Positions 1 through 6,916 of a stretch of DNA of 13,955 bases are shown here, piece by piece. The translations under genes were made by a program, and so were the position numbers. Position 1 is the stretch's first letter, and every line of letters starts with the position of its first letter. Below the pieces are notes generated by a model. The model searched no databases. It saw only the letters and a program-made list of their open reading frames with translations, and had not been told where the DNA came from. Origin of the DNA: Gaiellasilicea sp035556515 (lineage in GTDB: Bacteria; Actinomycetota; Thermoleophilia; Gaiellales; Gaiellaceae); NCBI GenBank assembly GCA_035556515.1, contig DATMEO010000176.1:1-13955 (forward strand). The letters are read 5' to 3'.

Positions 1-145
1 CGGTGTGCAGCACCGTGATCAAGCCAGGCTGGACGTGGTACTCCGCGAAGCCGGCCAGCGCGCCACCGACGAACGCCTCGTAGCGGTTCTGCTCGGGACT
101 GTCGCGGACGACGACCTCGTTGGGTTCGCCTTGCGGAAGCGCCAC
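1..145 (-). CDS. GNAT family N-acetyltransferase, N-terminal fragment (cut by window edge)
   Basis: The first 48 codons are present and the gene runs off the left edge. The translation contains RDSPEQNRYEAFVGG followed by LAGFAEYHVQPGLITVLHT. This is the opening of the small stand-alone acetyltransferases of the COG2388/YjdJ type, where a short RYE(A/L) strand pair precedes the acetyl-CoA site. The GTG start at 145-143 is well supported: an in-frame TAA lies five codons upstream, so no longer start exists, and AGGAGG sits 6 nt before the GTG. A TAGCAT hexamer at 171-166 could be the -10 of a short-leader promoter. Family members are about 90-110 aa, so roughly half is missing, including the acetyl-CoA-binding loop. 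The substrate is unknown. The family call rests on sequence pattern only. Confidence 0.8.
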   Translation of the reverse strand, partial: MALPQGEPNEVVVRDSPEQNRYEAFVGGALAGFAEYHVQPGLITVLHT

Positions 146-165
146 TTGCCCCCTCCTTTAGCGCA

Positions 166-171
166 ATGCTA
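166..171 (-). promoter_or_regulatory. Possible -10 element for the GNAT gene
   Basis: On the minus strand this reads TAGCAT, a TANNNT-type -10 hexamer, 20 nt before the GTG start. Transcription from it would give a leader of about 13-14 nt that just accommodates the AGGAGG ribosome site. No convincing -35 is visible 16-18 nt upstream. Confidence 0.35.
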
Positions 172-308
172 CGCGCGGCCTGCAGCCCGAGACCGGCTCA
201 CAGCTCGAGCCGCTAACGTTCGTCTACTTGCGGTCGCATCGAGGCCCCTAAACCCTCGCGTCCCAGCCGCGCAGACTAACGGCGCGCCGCCGCACGCGGC
301 TCGCCCCT

Positions 309-338
309 CTGTCACCGCAGTCGGAGAAGGTCTAGAGT
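309..338 (+). promoter_or_regulatory. Possible promoter of the 94-aa protein gene
   Basis: CTGTCA (309-314, four of six matches to TTGACA) is followed after 18 nt by TAGAGT (333-338, four of six matches to TATAAT). The leader to the ATG at 371 would be about 25 nt and contains a GGGAGG ribosome site. The 146-370 stretch otherwise holds no gene I can support. Confidence 0.3.
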
Positions 339-370
339 CACGCCGAACCCCTCGATGAAGGGAGGCAGTC

Positions 371-655
371 ATGCCGCTCGCACGAGTCGTGTCCTTCGAC
401 GGCGTCAGCGCCGAACGCATGGCGGAGATGCAGAGTCGAATGCAGGAGAGCGACCGGCCAGACGACGTGCCGGCACAGGAGATCATCGTCCTCAACGACC
501 CTGAGAACGAGAAGTCAGTCGTAATTCTCTTCTTCGAGAACGAGGACGACTACGCGCGCGGCGACGCAGCGTTGAGCGCCATGCCGGCCAGCGACACTCC
601 CGGGCAGCGCACGTCGGTAGGGAAGTACCAGGTCGCGCATCGCATGTCGGAGTAG
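371..655 (+). CDS. Small conserved protein, probable dimeric alpha/beta-barrel (ABM-like) fold
   Basis: The protein has 94 aa. The ATG is preceded by GGGAGG at 360-365 with a 5-nt spacer, so the start is secure. It opens with PLARVVSFDGVSAERM, has a central strand EIIVLNDPENEKSVVILFF, then DDYARGDAALSAMP and a C-terminal strand VGKYQVAHRM. The beta-alpha-beta-beta-alpha-beta order, with a helix starting at a D-D-Y-x-R-G-D segment, resembles actinobacterial hypothetical proteins of the ferredoxin-like dimeric alpha/beta-barrel class (relatives of antibiotic-biosynthesis monooxygenase domains). There is no signal peptide and no catalytic motif I can name. It stands alone: the gene on its right is convergent and the GNAT gene on its left is divergent. 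The function is unknown; the fold is an inference from predicted strand pattern. Confidence 0.75.
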   Translation: MPLARVVSFDGVSAERMAEMQSRMQESDRPDDVPAQEIIVLNDPENEKSVVILFFENEDDYARGDAALSAMPASDTPGQRTSVGKYQVAHRMSE

Positions 656-714
656 AGCACCCGGAGCCAGCCGGACGTAACGCTGGATTAGAGCCGCGCG
701 ACGCAGAGTTTCGG
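656..714. other. Short convergent intergenic gap
   Basis: This 59-nt gap separates two convergent genes. It contains weak inverted repeats (CCAGC/GCTGG at 669-688 and AGCCG/CGGCT further right) without a T-tract. I do not call a terminator. Confidence 0.2.
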
Positions 715-1140
715 CTAACGGAGCTCGTCCACCGCGGACTTGATCCGTGCCAGCATGGCGTCGTCGTGACCGCCGTAGTGGACGCGCACGTTGCCGAGCC
801 GCGCCTCCCAGACGTCGTCGTATTCGGGGCCCCAGCTCAGCCTCCCCGTGCTTGACGCGACGTAATGCACGTAGAAAGCGTCCGTGGACCATGGTCGCGA
901 AGTCGAGCTCAGCCACAGCGGCTCCGAAGGCGCGTTGTCGTAGCGCAGCGGCAGCCCCTGCTTCGCGAAGGCTGCTTTCACCTCCGCGAGCGGATAGTGG
1001 TGCAGCTCGGCAACGTCGAGCATCTCGCTCCCGCGCTCGCGGTCGTACGTCGGCCGAGCGAACGCGAAGACGCCGGCGACCGCCGCGGACGCGGCGAGGA
1101 CGAGCACGAGCGAGATGCGATACCGGACGAGGAGCGCCAT
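715..1140 (-). CDS. Membrane-anchored hypothetical protein, 141 aa
   Basis: The 141-aa protein has an uncleaved-looking N-terminal membrane anchor at about residues 9-28 (rich in L, V and A) after a short basic start (LVRYR). This places the remaining roughly 110 residues outside the membrane. The soluble part includes VAELHHYPLAEVKAAFAKQGLPL, a mixed Trp/Tyr-rich middle (PLWLSSTSRPW, FYVHYVASSTGRLSW), and a C-terminal VRVHYGGHDDAMLARIKSAVDEL. I do not recognise the family. Its ATG lies 19 nt downstream of the oxidoreductase stop on the same strand, with GGGAG very close to the start, so it is probably the second gene of that transcript. There are no catalytic motifs or metal-site cysteines. 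Confidence 0.7.
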   Translation of the reverse strand: MALLVRYRISLVLVLAASAAVAGVFAFARPTYDRERGSEMLDVAELHHYPLAEVKAAFAKQGLPLRYDNAPSEPLWLSSTSRPWSTDAFYVHYVASSTGRLSWGPEYDDVWEARLGNVRVHYGGHDDAMLARIKSAVDELR

Positions 1141-1159
1141 CGCTCCCGTGATCGGCCGC

Positions 1160-2107
1160 TCAGCCGGGGATCGTGAGCACGATCTTGCCGAGCTGCTCGC
1201 CGGCTTCCAGCCGCTCGTGCGCGGCGCGGATCTCGGCGAGCGGGAACGTCGAGTCGACGTGCACGCGCACGCGCCCGGAGCTGACGAGCCCGTAGGCGCC
1301 GAGAAAGTCCTCGCGCGTTCCCATCGTCGAGCCGTAGATCGTCAGCTGCTTCCACCAGAAGCGGTGCAGCTGCGCCGGCGGGTTGGGGCCGCTCGTGGCG
1401 CCGCAGACGACGACCCTGCCGCCGGCCTTGACCGCCGCGAGCGAGTCCTTCCAGGTCGCCTCGCCCACCGTCTCGACGACGAGATCGACGCCGCCGAGCT
1501 CTTTCGCCGCGGCCGCGGCCTCGGCGTGGGGAACGGCGATGTCGGCACCCCACTCACGTGCGGTCTCCAGCTTGGCGTCCGAGCCGGAGGTGACGAGCGT
1601 CCTCGCCCCGATCGCGCGGGCGATCTCGAACGCCGCGGTGGCGACGCCGCCGCCGATTCCCCAGATCAGCACCCACTCGCCCGCCCGTAGCTGCGCCCGC
1701 GTGACGAGCATCCTGAACGCGGTCTCGTAGACGAGCGGGAAGGCTGCGGCCGTCTCGAACGAGATCGCGTCGGCGAGCGGGAAGACGTTCGTCTCCGGGA
1801 CCGCGATCAGCTCCGCGTGCGTCCCGTCGGTGTGCTCGCCGATCACGGAAATCACGTTCCCGTGCTCGAGACCGGGGTTGATGACGACGCGCTCGCCTGT
1901 GTCGACGCGGATGCCGGCGCCGTCCGCGCCGAGGATGCGTGGCTTCGGGACGGAGGGAAGGCCCTTGCGGACCCAGAGGTCGAGGTGGTTGAGCGACGCC
2001 GCCCGCAGCGAGACCAGGACGTCGCCCGGCCCCGCGACCGGGTCGTCGACCTCCTCGTAGCGGAGCACCTCAGGGCCTCCGTCCTCGTGGATCCGGACCG
2101 CGTGCAC
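1160..2107 (-). CDS. MDR-family (quinone oxidoreductase-like) zinc-type alcohol dehydrogenase lacking the structural-zinc loop
   Basis: The 315-aa protein is an NAD(P)H-dependent medium-chain dehydrogenase/reductase. It opens with AVRIHEDGGPEVLRYEEV, followed by the GroES-like part with ASLNHLDLWVRKGLP (about 38-51). A Rossmann nucleotide site VLIWGIGGGVA is near residues 146-156, with GGVDLVVETVGEATW and GSTMGTREDF further on. Close relatives usually carry a Cys-rich structural-zinc loop after the VVINPGL segment. Here NPGLEHG passes straight to IGEHTDGTHAEL, so the loop and its cysteines are absent. I chose the GTG at 2107 because AGGA lies 8 nt upstream and the family start (M-x-A-V/I-R-I-H-E) fits. 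The open frame continues much further upstream but there it is antisense to queG. The substrate is unknown. It is divergent from queG with 15 bp between start codons. Confidence 0.88.
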   Translation of the reverse strand: MHAVRIHEDGGPEVLRYEEVDDPVAGPGDVLVSLRAASLNHLDLWVRKGLPSVPKPRILGADGAGIRVDTGERVVINPGLEHGNVISVIGEHTDGTHAELIAVPETNVFPLADAISFETAAAFPLVYETAFRMLVTRAQLRAGEWVLIWGIGGGVATAAFEIARAIGARTLVTSGSDAKLETAREWGADIAVPHAEAAAAAKELGGVDLVVETVGEATWKDSLAAVKAGGRVVVCGATSGPNPPAQLHRFWWKQLTIYGSTMGTREDFLGAYGLVSSGRVRVHVDSTFPLAEIRAAHERLEAGEQLGKIVLTIPG

Positions 2108-2110
2108 GGG

Positions 2111-2116
2111 CACAAT
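2111..2116 (+). promoter_or_regulatory. Possible leaderless -10 of queG
   Basis: CACAAT (four of six matches to TATAAT) ends exactly 6 nt before the queG ATG, the same geometry as other starts in this window. It lies inside the 15-bp gap between the divergent starts, so it overlaps the upstream region of the oxidoreductase. On the other strand CAGGAT/AGGATT occupies the equivalent place. Confidence 0.4.
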
Positions 2117-2122
2117 CCTGTC

Positions 2123-3130
2123 ATGACGGCTGCCGAGCTGACCCTGTTGGGCGAGGAGCTCGGGCTCGACGCGATCGGCGCGGCGCCGGCCGGTCCCTAC
2201 GAGGAGACGGAGCGGCACATCCGCGAGCGCAAGCAGCGGGGGCTCTTCGCGACGATGGGCTTCACGACTCGGCGCCCGGAGGTCTCGTGCCACCCCGAGC
2301 ACCTGCTCCCGGGCGCGCGCACGGTGATCTCGGCCGCGCTTTGCTACTACGCCGACGCGGACGAGCCGGGGCCGGGGGAGGGTCGCCTCGCCCGCTACAC
2401 GTGGGCCGACCGCTACGCCGACCTGCGCGAGAAGCTCGACGCGCTCGGCCGCCGCCTGGGCGGCAGCTACCGCGTTCTCGTCGACGAGAACGACCACGTC
2501 GACCGCGAGGGCGCCGTGCGGGCGGGCGTCGCGTTCTATGGCAAGAACACGCTCGCGATCACGCGCCGCCACGGCTCGTGGGTCGTGCTCGGAACCCTCG
2601 TCAGCGACCAGGCCGTCGCGTCCTCCCAGCCCCTGGATGCGGGCTGCGGCTCCTGCACGCTCTGCATCGACGCCTGCCCGACTGGGGCGCTCGACGAGCC
2701 GGGGACGCTCGACTCGACCCGGTGCCTCTCGTACTGGACGCAGGCTCCCGCCGCAATTCCGGATGACTACCGCACAGAGCTCGGGGCGTTCGTGTACGGC
2801 TGTGACATCTGCCAGGACGTCTGTCCCTGGAACCGCGGCGTCGAGAAGCGCCGAGCAGCGATGCACCCGCCGGCCGGCGCGGAGCCGGCCGTCTCGCTGC
2901 TGGACTGGCTCGAGGCCGACGGCGCCGAGCTGGTCGCCCGCTACGACAGGCTCTACGTGCCGCGGAACGATCCCCGCTGGCTGCGCCGGAACGCGCTCGT
3001 CGCCGCGGGGAATGTCGGCGGCGGCCGCGAACGAGTGGCCGTGGCCACGTACGCGACCGGTGAGGACGAGCTCCTGCGCGAGCACGCCGAGTGGGCGCTC
3101 GCCCGGATCGACGAACGGGCCGGATCGTGA
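2123..3130 (+). CDS. queG: Epoxyqueuosine reductase QueG
   Basis: The 335-aa protein performs the last step of queuosine synthesis: cobalamin-dependent reduction of epoxyqueuosine to queuosine in the anticodon loop of GUN-decoding tRNAs. Visible hallmarks are an N-terminal half with FTTRRPEVSCHPEHLLPGAR and SAALCYYA, then the active-site segment HVDREGAVRAGVAFYGKNT (about 125-142) in which D127 is the likely catalytic acid. Two [4Fe-4S] cluster motifs follow: C175-x2-C178-x2-C181-x3-C185-P, then C227-x2-C230-x3-C234-P-W-N. The C-terminal tail (about 285-330) resembles a shortened HEAT-like repeat (NALVAAGNVGG, LLREHAEWAL), typical of shorter actinobacterial QueG. I chose the ATG at 2123 over longer in-frame options because the upstream part is antisense to the oxidoreductase. 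No other queuosine gene is in the window. Confidence 0.93.
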   Translation: MTAAELTLLGEELGLDAIGAAPAGPYEETERHIRERKQRGLFATMGFTTRRPEVSCHPEHLLPGARTVISAALCYYADADEPGPGEGRLARYTWADRYADLREKLDALGRRLGGSYRVLVDENDHVDREGAVRAGVAFYGKNTLAITRRHGSWVVLGTLVSDQAVASSQPLDAGCGSCTLCIDACPTGALDEPGTLDSTRCLSYWTQAPAAIPDDYRTELGAFVYGCDICQDVCPWNRGVEKRRAAMHPPAGAEPAVSLLDWLEADGAELVARYDRLYVPRNDPRWLRRNALVAAGNVGGGRERVAVATYATGEDELLREHAEWALARIDERAGS

Positions 3131-4887
3131 AGCTGATCCGGAGCATCTCCTTCGTGCGCGTCGCGCTCGTGCCGCTGCTGCTGATCAAGATCCTGCTCGA
3201 CCGCGACGACTTCCCGACGGGCGCGTACGAGCAGGCGGCCTGGACGTTGCTTGGCATCCACGCCGGCCTCGCGCTCCTCCTGCTCGCGCTCTCGTATCGC
3301 TGGCGCAGGCGGCTGCGCTACCTCGCCGGGCTGAATGTCCTGACCGACTTTGCGCTCACGTCCGCGCTGATGTTCGTCTTCGCCTGGGAGCCGGGCCAGC
3401 CGCTGCGGTCGCTGCAGCTCCTCGTCGTCCTCGAGGCCGCGCTCTTTTTCCGACTCGTTGGCGGGCTGATCGTAGGAGCGGCGACGCTGCCGATCCTGCT
3501 CGCGCTCGATTACTGGCGGCATGAAGAGTTCGGCACGACGATCCGCTACGACGCGCTCGTCCTTCGGGTCGTCGTCGCGCTCGCGCTCGGCGCCGTCGTC
3601 GGCCGGCTGGTCGACATGGAGCGCGGCCAGGCAAGCGACGCCGAGCACCGAGCCGCAGAGGCGGAGCGGCTCCGCGACGAGCTGGGCCGCCGCGTCGACC
3701 TGCTCGAAACGACGAGCCGTGCCGCCCGCGCACTCGGGTCGTCGCTCGACCTCGACGAGGCCTTCGCCGCCTTCGTGCGAGAGCTGCGGAGCCTGCTCCC
3801 CTTCGACCGTGCCGCGATCCTGCTCGCGGAGGGAGGCGGCGCGCGCGTGATGGCGACCGCCGGCGTCGGAGCCGAGGACTACCTGGAGCCGGGAACCGCG
3901 ATCACGGTGCCGGGCTCGATCCTCGAGGCGGTGATCACGGAGGGGCGCACGATCTACCGCGAGGACATTGCCGAGCAGCGGTATGCGGAGGAGGCTGGCC
4001 TGCTGGCGCTCGGCGTTCGCGCGCGAGTGCTCGCGCCGCTTCAGCTCGGCACGCGCTCGATCGGGGCCCTCGCAGTCGCCCGCACCGAGCCTGGGTCGTT
4101 CCGTGAGGAGGAGGTGGGGCTCGTGACGCTCCTCGGTCGGCTGGTCGCAACAGCCGTCCAGAACCTGCGCACCTACGAGGCCGAGCGCGCGACCGTCGAC
4201 GAGGTGCGGCGGCTCTCCTCGCTCAGAGCCGACTTCGTTTCGATGGTCTCCCACGAGCTACGCAGCCCGATGGCGGCGGTGATCGGTTCCGCGAGGACGC
4301 TGCAGGCGCGCTGGCGCGAGTTGCGCCCGGAGCAGCGAGAGGCGTTTCTGGCCGTGATCGCGGACGAGACGACGAGGCTGGCGGCTCTCGTCGGGGACGT
4401 GCTCGACACGTCCCGGATCGAGGCCGGTACCTTCGGGTATCGCTTCGACGACGTCGACCTCGCGGAGGTGCTGCGCGACTCCGTCGCGGCCGCGGAGATC
4501 GGCCAGGACGAGGTACGGCTCTCAGCGGAGTTGCCCGCGGCGCTGCCGACCGTGCGCGGCGATGCGGAGCGGCTGCGCCAGCTCGTCGACAACCTGATCT
4601 CGAACGCGATCAAGTACTCCGACTCGGGCGGCGAGGTGATCGTGGACGCGGGCGCCGACGACGGCCACGTGGTCGTCCATGTCCGCGACACAGGCCCCGG
4701 GATTCGCCCCGAGCACCACGAACAGATCTTCGAGAAGTTCGGCCGCGCAACCGGGTCGGCGAAGCCGGGCACGGGGCTCGGGCTCTTCCTCTCACGCTCC
4801 TTCGCCGAGGCTCACGGTGGCTCGCTCGACGTCTCTTCGACGTCCGGCGAAGGCGCCGTGTTCACATTGCGCCTTCCGGTGAGCTAA
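3127..4887 (+). CDS. Sensor histidine kinase (membrane region, GAF, HisKA, HATPase_c)
   Basis: The 586-aa protein starts with GTG overlapping the queG stop (GTGA), which suggests translational coupling. About six hydrophobic segments (about 7-23, 38-57, 66-86, 95-109, 111-128, 143-162) form an integral membrane sensor. A charged helical linker (163-192) follows, then a GAF domain (about 195-345). The dimerisation/phospho-acceptor helix has FVSMVSHELRSPM with the acceptor histidine at residue 376. The ATPase domain shows the N box LVDNLISNAIKYS (N489/N493), G1 DTGPGI (D521), F box FEKFG, and G2 GTGLGL (548-553). All key kinase residues are present, so it should be active. No response regulator is adjacent, which makes it an orphan kinase here. 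The signal is unknown; GAF domains often bind small molecules, haem or flavin-like ligands. Its stop overlaps that of the convergent WYL gene by 4 nt. Confidence 0.93.
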   Translation: MKLIRSISFVRVALVPLLLIKILLDRDDFPTGAYEQAAWTLLGIHAGLALLLLALSYRWRRRLRYLAGLNVLTDFALTSALMFVFAWEPGQPLRSLQLLVVLEAALFFRLVGGLIVGAATLPILLALDYWRHEEFGTTIRYDALVLRVVVALALGAVVGRLVDMERGQASDAEHRAAEAERLRDELGRRVDLLETTSRAARALGSSLDLDEAFAAFVRELRSLLPFDRAAILLAEGGGARVMATAGVGAEDYLEPGTAITVPGSILEAVITEGRTIYREDIAEQRYAEEAGLLALGVRARVLAPLQLGTRSIGALAVARTEPGSFREEEVGLVTLLGRLVATAVQNLRTYEAERATVDEVRRLSSLRADFVSMVSHELRSPMAAVIGSARTLQARWRELRPEQREAFLAVIADETTRLAALVGDVLDTSRIEAGTFGYRFDDVDLAEVLRDSVAAAEIGQDEVRLSAELPAALPTVRGDAERLRQLVDNLISNAIKYSDSGGEVIVDAGADDGHVVVHVRDTGPGIRPEHHEQIFEKFGRATGSAKPGTGLGLFLSRSFAEAHGGSLDVSSTSGEGAVFTLRLPVS

Positions 4888-6899
4888 CCCGGGAGCTTGA
4901 CGCGCGTGAGCTTGAGCTCCTTGAGGAGCTCTGCCGCGCGCTTCGCGATCGCGGGCCGGACGTCGGCCGGCTCGAGCACGACCGCCTCGCCGCGATCGGC
5001 CAGGATCTCGCTGATCAGCCAGTCGCGCGTACCGACGCGCAGGGTCGCGAGCGCCGACCCGTCGGTCAGCCGCGTCGCGCCGCGCTCGACGCGGTAGCGG
5101 GCGACCGGCTTCCCGTAGCGGACGCGCACCTGGTGGGCGTCCTCGAGGAAGTGCGGGTCGAAGCCGTCGCGCGGCTCGAAGCGGTCGTCGGTGAGCCGCG
5201 CCGACCGCATCCGGTCGAGCCGGAACGAGCGCTCGCCGTCGGAGGATCGGTCCCAGGTGTGGATGATCCAGTTCGGGAGCACGCGCTCGAACGTGTACGG
5301 CTCGACGAGCCGCTCGGACGGCGTCTCGTCGCCGTCCTTCATGTAGTCGATCGCCACGACACGGCGCTCCGCGATCCCGCGTGACAGCGTCGCGACAAGC
5401 TCTTCCTCGTCGAGCTCGGCGCGCGGCTCCGGCGTCTGGTGATCCTCGAACTGCCCGAACGTGTCCTCGAGCTTCTTGCGGACGCGGTCGAGCGGCGTGT
5501 GCACCTGGGCCGCGATCGTGGGTCCGACGATGTCGAGCGCGAGCCTGATCGCGCGCGCCTCGAGCGGTGTCAGGCGCGGCGCGAGCCGGAAGACGTCGCC
5601 GTACAACTCCTTGTCGACGCGGACCGAGTCGCCCTCGAGCTCGGCGTAGACCGTGTAGCAGCCGCCGCCGAAGTTGACGAGGTTGAGCAGCGAGAGGTGA
5701 TCCTGGAGCTCCTCGCGCGGGATGTGGAAGCGGACGGCCAGGTCGTTGGCGTCGAGCTCTGCGTCGCGGCTGTCGCCGCAGGCGGCGAGCAGGTAGGCGA
5801 GGAGCGCCTGCAGAACGCCGAACCGCTCGGGCGCGACGGCCGGCGCCGGCCGCTCGAGGCCGTCGGGCGAGACCACGATCGCCTTCTCCCGTGCCAGCTT
5901 CGGCGGCTCGGCCTCATGTGCGGCGCGAATCCGTCGAAGGCCCTCGGCGCATGCGGCGCGCAACTCCTCCGGCTCGAGCGGGAGGGCGCGGCCGTTCTGG
6001 CGCAGCACCCAGCCGGCGAGCGGCTCGATCGCCGCGTACTCGGTCTCGAAGACGCCGTCCACGAGCGCCCCTGCCTCGTGCAGCGTTCGGTGCACCCACC
6101 AGGCTGTGTCGCCGTTGACCTCGACCTTCGCCGTCCCCGCGACGGGGCCGTGCTGCCAGTCCTCGCCGACGCGGTAGGCATCGACGTCGAAGTCCGCCGG
6201 CAGCCGGAAGTCCCGCTCGCGGCGCGTGGCGAAGCGGATGTCGCTGCGCACGCGCGAGACGCGGAACGTGCGGACGTCGTCGTTGTCGAGGTCGTGGCCG
6301 ACGACGTACCAGGTGCCGCGGTCGCGCCGCAGGGCGTAGGGGTTGAGCGTTCGCTCGCGCGTCTGGTCGCGCCGGGGCGACCAGTAGCTGAACTTGATCG
6401 TCCGCTGCTTCGAGATCGCCGACTCCAGTTTCGAGAGGCGTCCGGCCATCTCGGGCGAGTAGTCGGGATCGCGCACCTGGACGTTCGCTGCGGTCTCTGT
6501 CGGCGCGTCGTCGAAGCCGGGGCGCCCGAGTGCCAGGTTCTGCAGCGCCAGCCGCAGCGGCTCGGCGTAGGCGAACGTTCCCTCGAGCATGTAGAGCGCG
6601 GTCTGGAGCGCTGCCAGCTCGTCGTCGTCGAGCTCGAGCTCGTCGAGGAAGTAGTTCTCCGACCGGAGGGTGTAGAGCTCCTCACCCGTGAACTCGTCGC
6701 GTTGTGAATGGAGCGGGACGCCGAGCGCGATCAGCTCGGCGCGGTCGGAGTAGAAGCGACGGGCGAAGGCCTCGTCGGACATCTCCGAGTACCCCTCGAC
6801 GTTCCCCTTCACGTCCCGCGCGGTCAGCGGCCGTCGCTCTGCCATCAGGAAGGCGACCAGCGAGAGCTGACGGATCAGCTTGTCGGTGTCGTGCGACAC
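4884..6899 (-). CDS. Tandem HTH-WYL transcriptional regulator, PafB-PafC-like fusion
   Basis: The 671-aa protein has two WYL units in one chain. The first half begins DKLIRQLSLVAFLMAERRPLT, followed by EGYSEMSDEAFARRFYSDR, which matches the PafB-type winged-helix opening. WYL domain 1 spans about 155-222, with KFSYWSP and GTWYVVGHD (W197-Y198). A second HTH region lies at about 357-410 (FGVLQALLAYLLA, FHIPREELQDHLSLL). WYL domain 2 spans about 500-570 (VVAIDYM, NWIIHTWD). In actinobacteria PafB and PafC act together, sometimes fused, as an activator of the DNA-damage response, with WYL domains as ligand sensors. That role here is inferred from architecture; no proteasome or tat genes flank it. 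The GTG start follows an in-frame TAA by only 9 nt and has no ribosome site, but TAAGCT lies 6 nt upstream, which fits a leaderless message. Confidence 0.85.
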   Translation of the reverse strand: MSHDTDKLIRQLSLVAFLMAERRPLTARDVKGNVEGYSEMSDEAFARRFYSDRAELIALGVPLHSQRDEFTGEELYTLRSENYFLDELELDDDELAALQTALYMLEGTFAYAEPLRLALQNLALGRPGFDDAPTETAANVQVRDPDYSPEMAGRLSKLESAISKQRTIKFSYWSPRRDQTRERTLNPYALRRDRGTWYVVGHDLDNDDVRTFRVSRVRSDIRFATRRERDFRLPADFDVDAYRVGEDWQHGPVAGTAKVEVNGDTAWWVHRTLHEAGALVDGVFETEYAAIEPLAGWVLRQNGRALPLEPEELRAACAEGLRRIRAAHEAEPPKLAREKAIVVSPDGLERPAPAVAPERFGVLQALLAYLLAACGDSRDAELDANDLAVRFHIPREELQDHLSLLNLVNFGGGCYTVYAELEGDSVRVDKELYGDVFRLAPRLTPLEARAIRLALDIVGPTIAAQVHTPLDRVRKKLEDTFGQFEDHQTPEPRAELDEEELVATLSRGIAERRVVAIDYMKDGDETPSERLVEPYTFERVLPNWIIHTWDRSSDGERSFRLDRMRSARLTDDRFEPRDGFDPHFLEDAHQVRVRYGKPVARYRVERGATRLTDGSALATLRVGTRDWLISEILADRGEAVVLEPADVRPAIAKRAAELLKELKLTRVKLPG

Positions 6900-6905
6900 C
6901 GGGCG

Positions 6906-6911
6906 AGCTTA
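6906..6911 (-). promoter_or_regulatory. Probable leaderless -10 of the WYL regulator
   Basis: On the minus strand this is TAAGCT, a TANNNT hexamer ending exactly 6 nt before the GTG start, with no ribosome site in between. It sits in the 17-nt gap between the upstream gene stop (6917) and this start, so the regulator could have its own promoter or be read through from the upstream gene. Confidence 0.45.
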
Positions 6912-6916
6912 TCGGG

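Noticed and set aside
5..358. Plus-strand open frame at the left edge
   Set aside because: It is antisense to the GNAT fragment, which has a ribosome site and family motifs.
2108..3085. N-terminal extension of the oxidoreductase frame to 3085
   Set aside because: This part is antisense to queG, and family homology begins at the GTG at 2107.
2953..4254. Minus-strand open frame of 433 codons opposite the histidine kinase
   Set aside because: The kinase has complete motifs on the other strand; the antisense translation is charged low-complexity.
6880..6902. RecA-NDp/PafBC-type promoter (TTGTCGGTG on the plus strand)
   Set aside because: The -35-like part matches the mycobacterial consensus TTGTCRGTG, but no TANNNT follows after 8 nt, and it lies inside and antisense to the start of the WYL gene.
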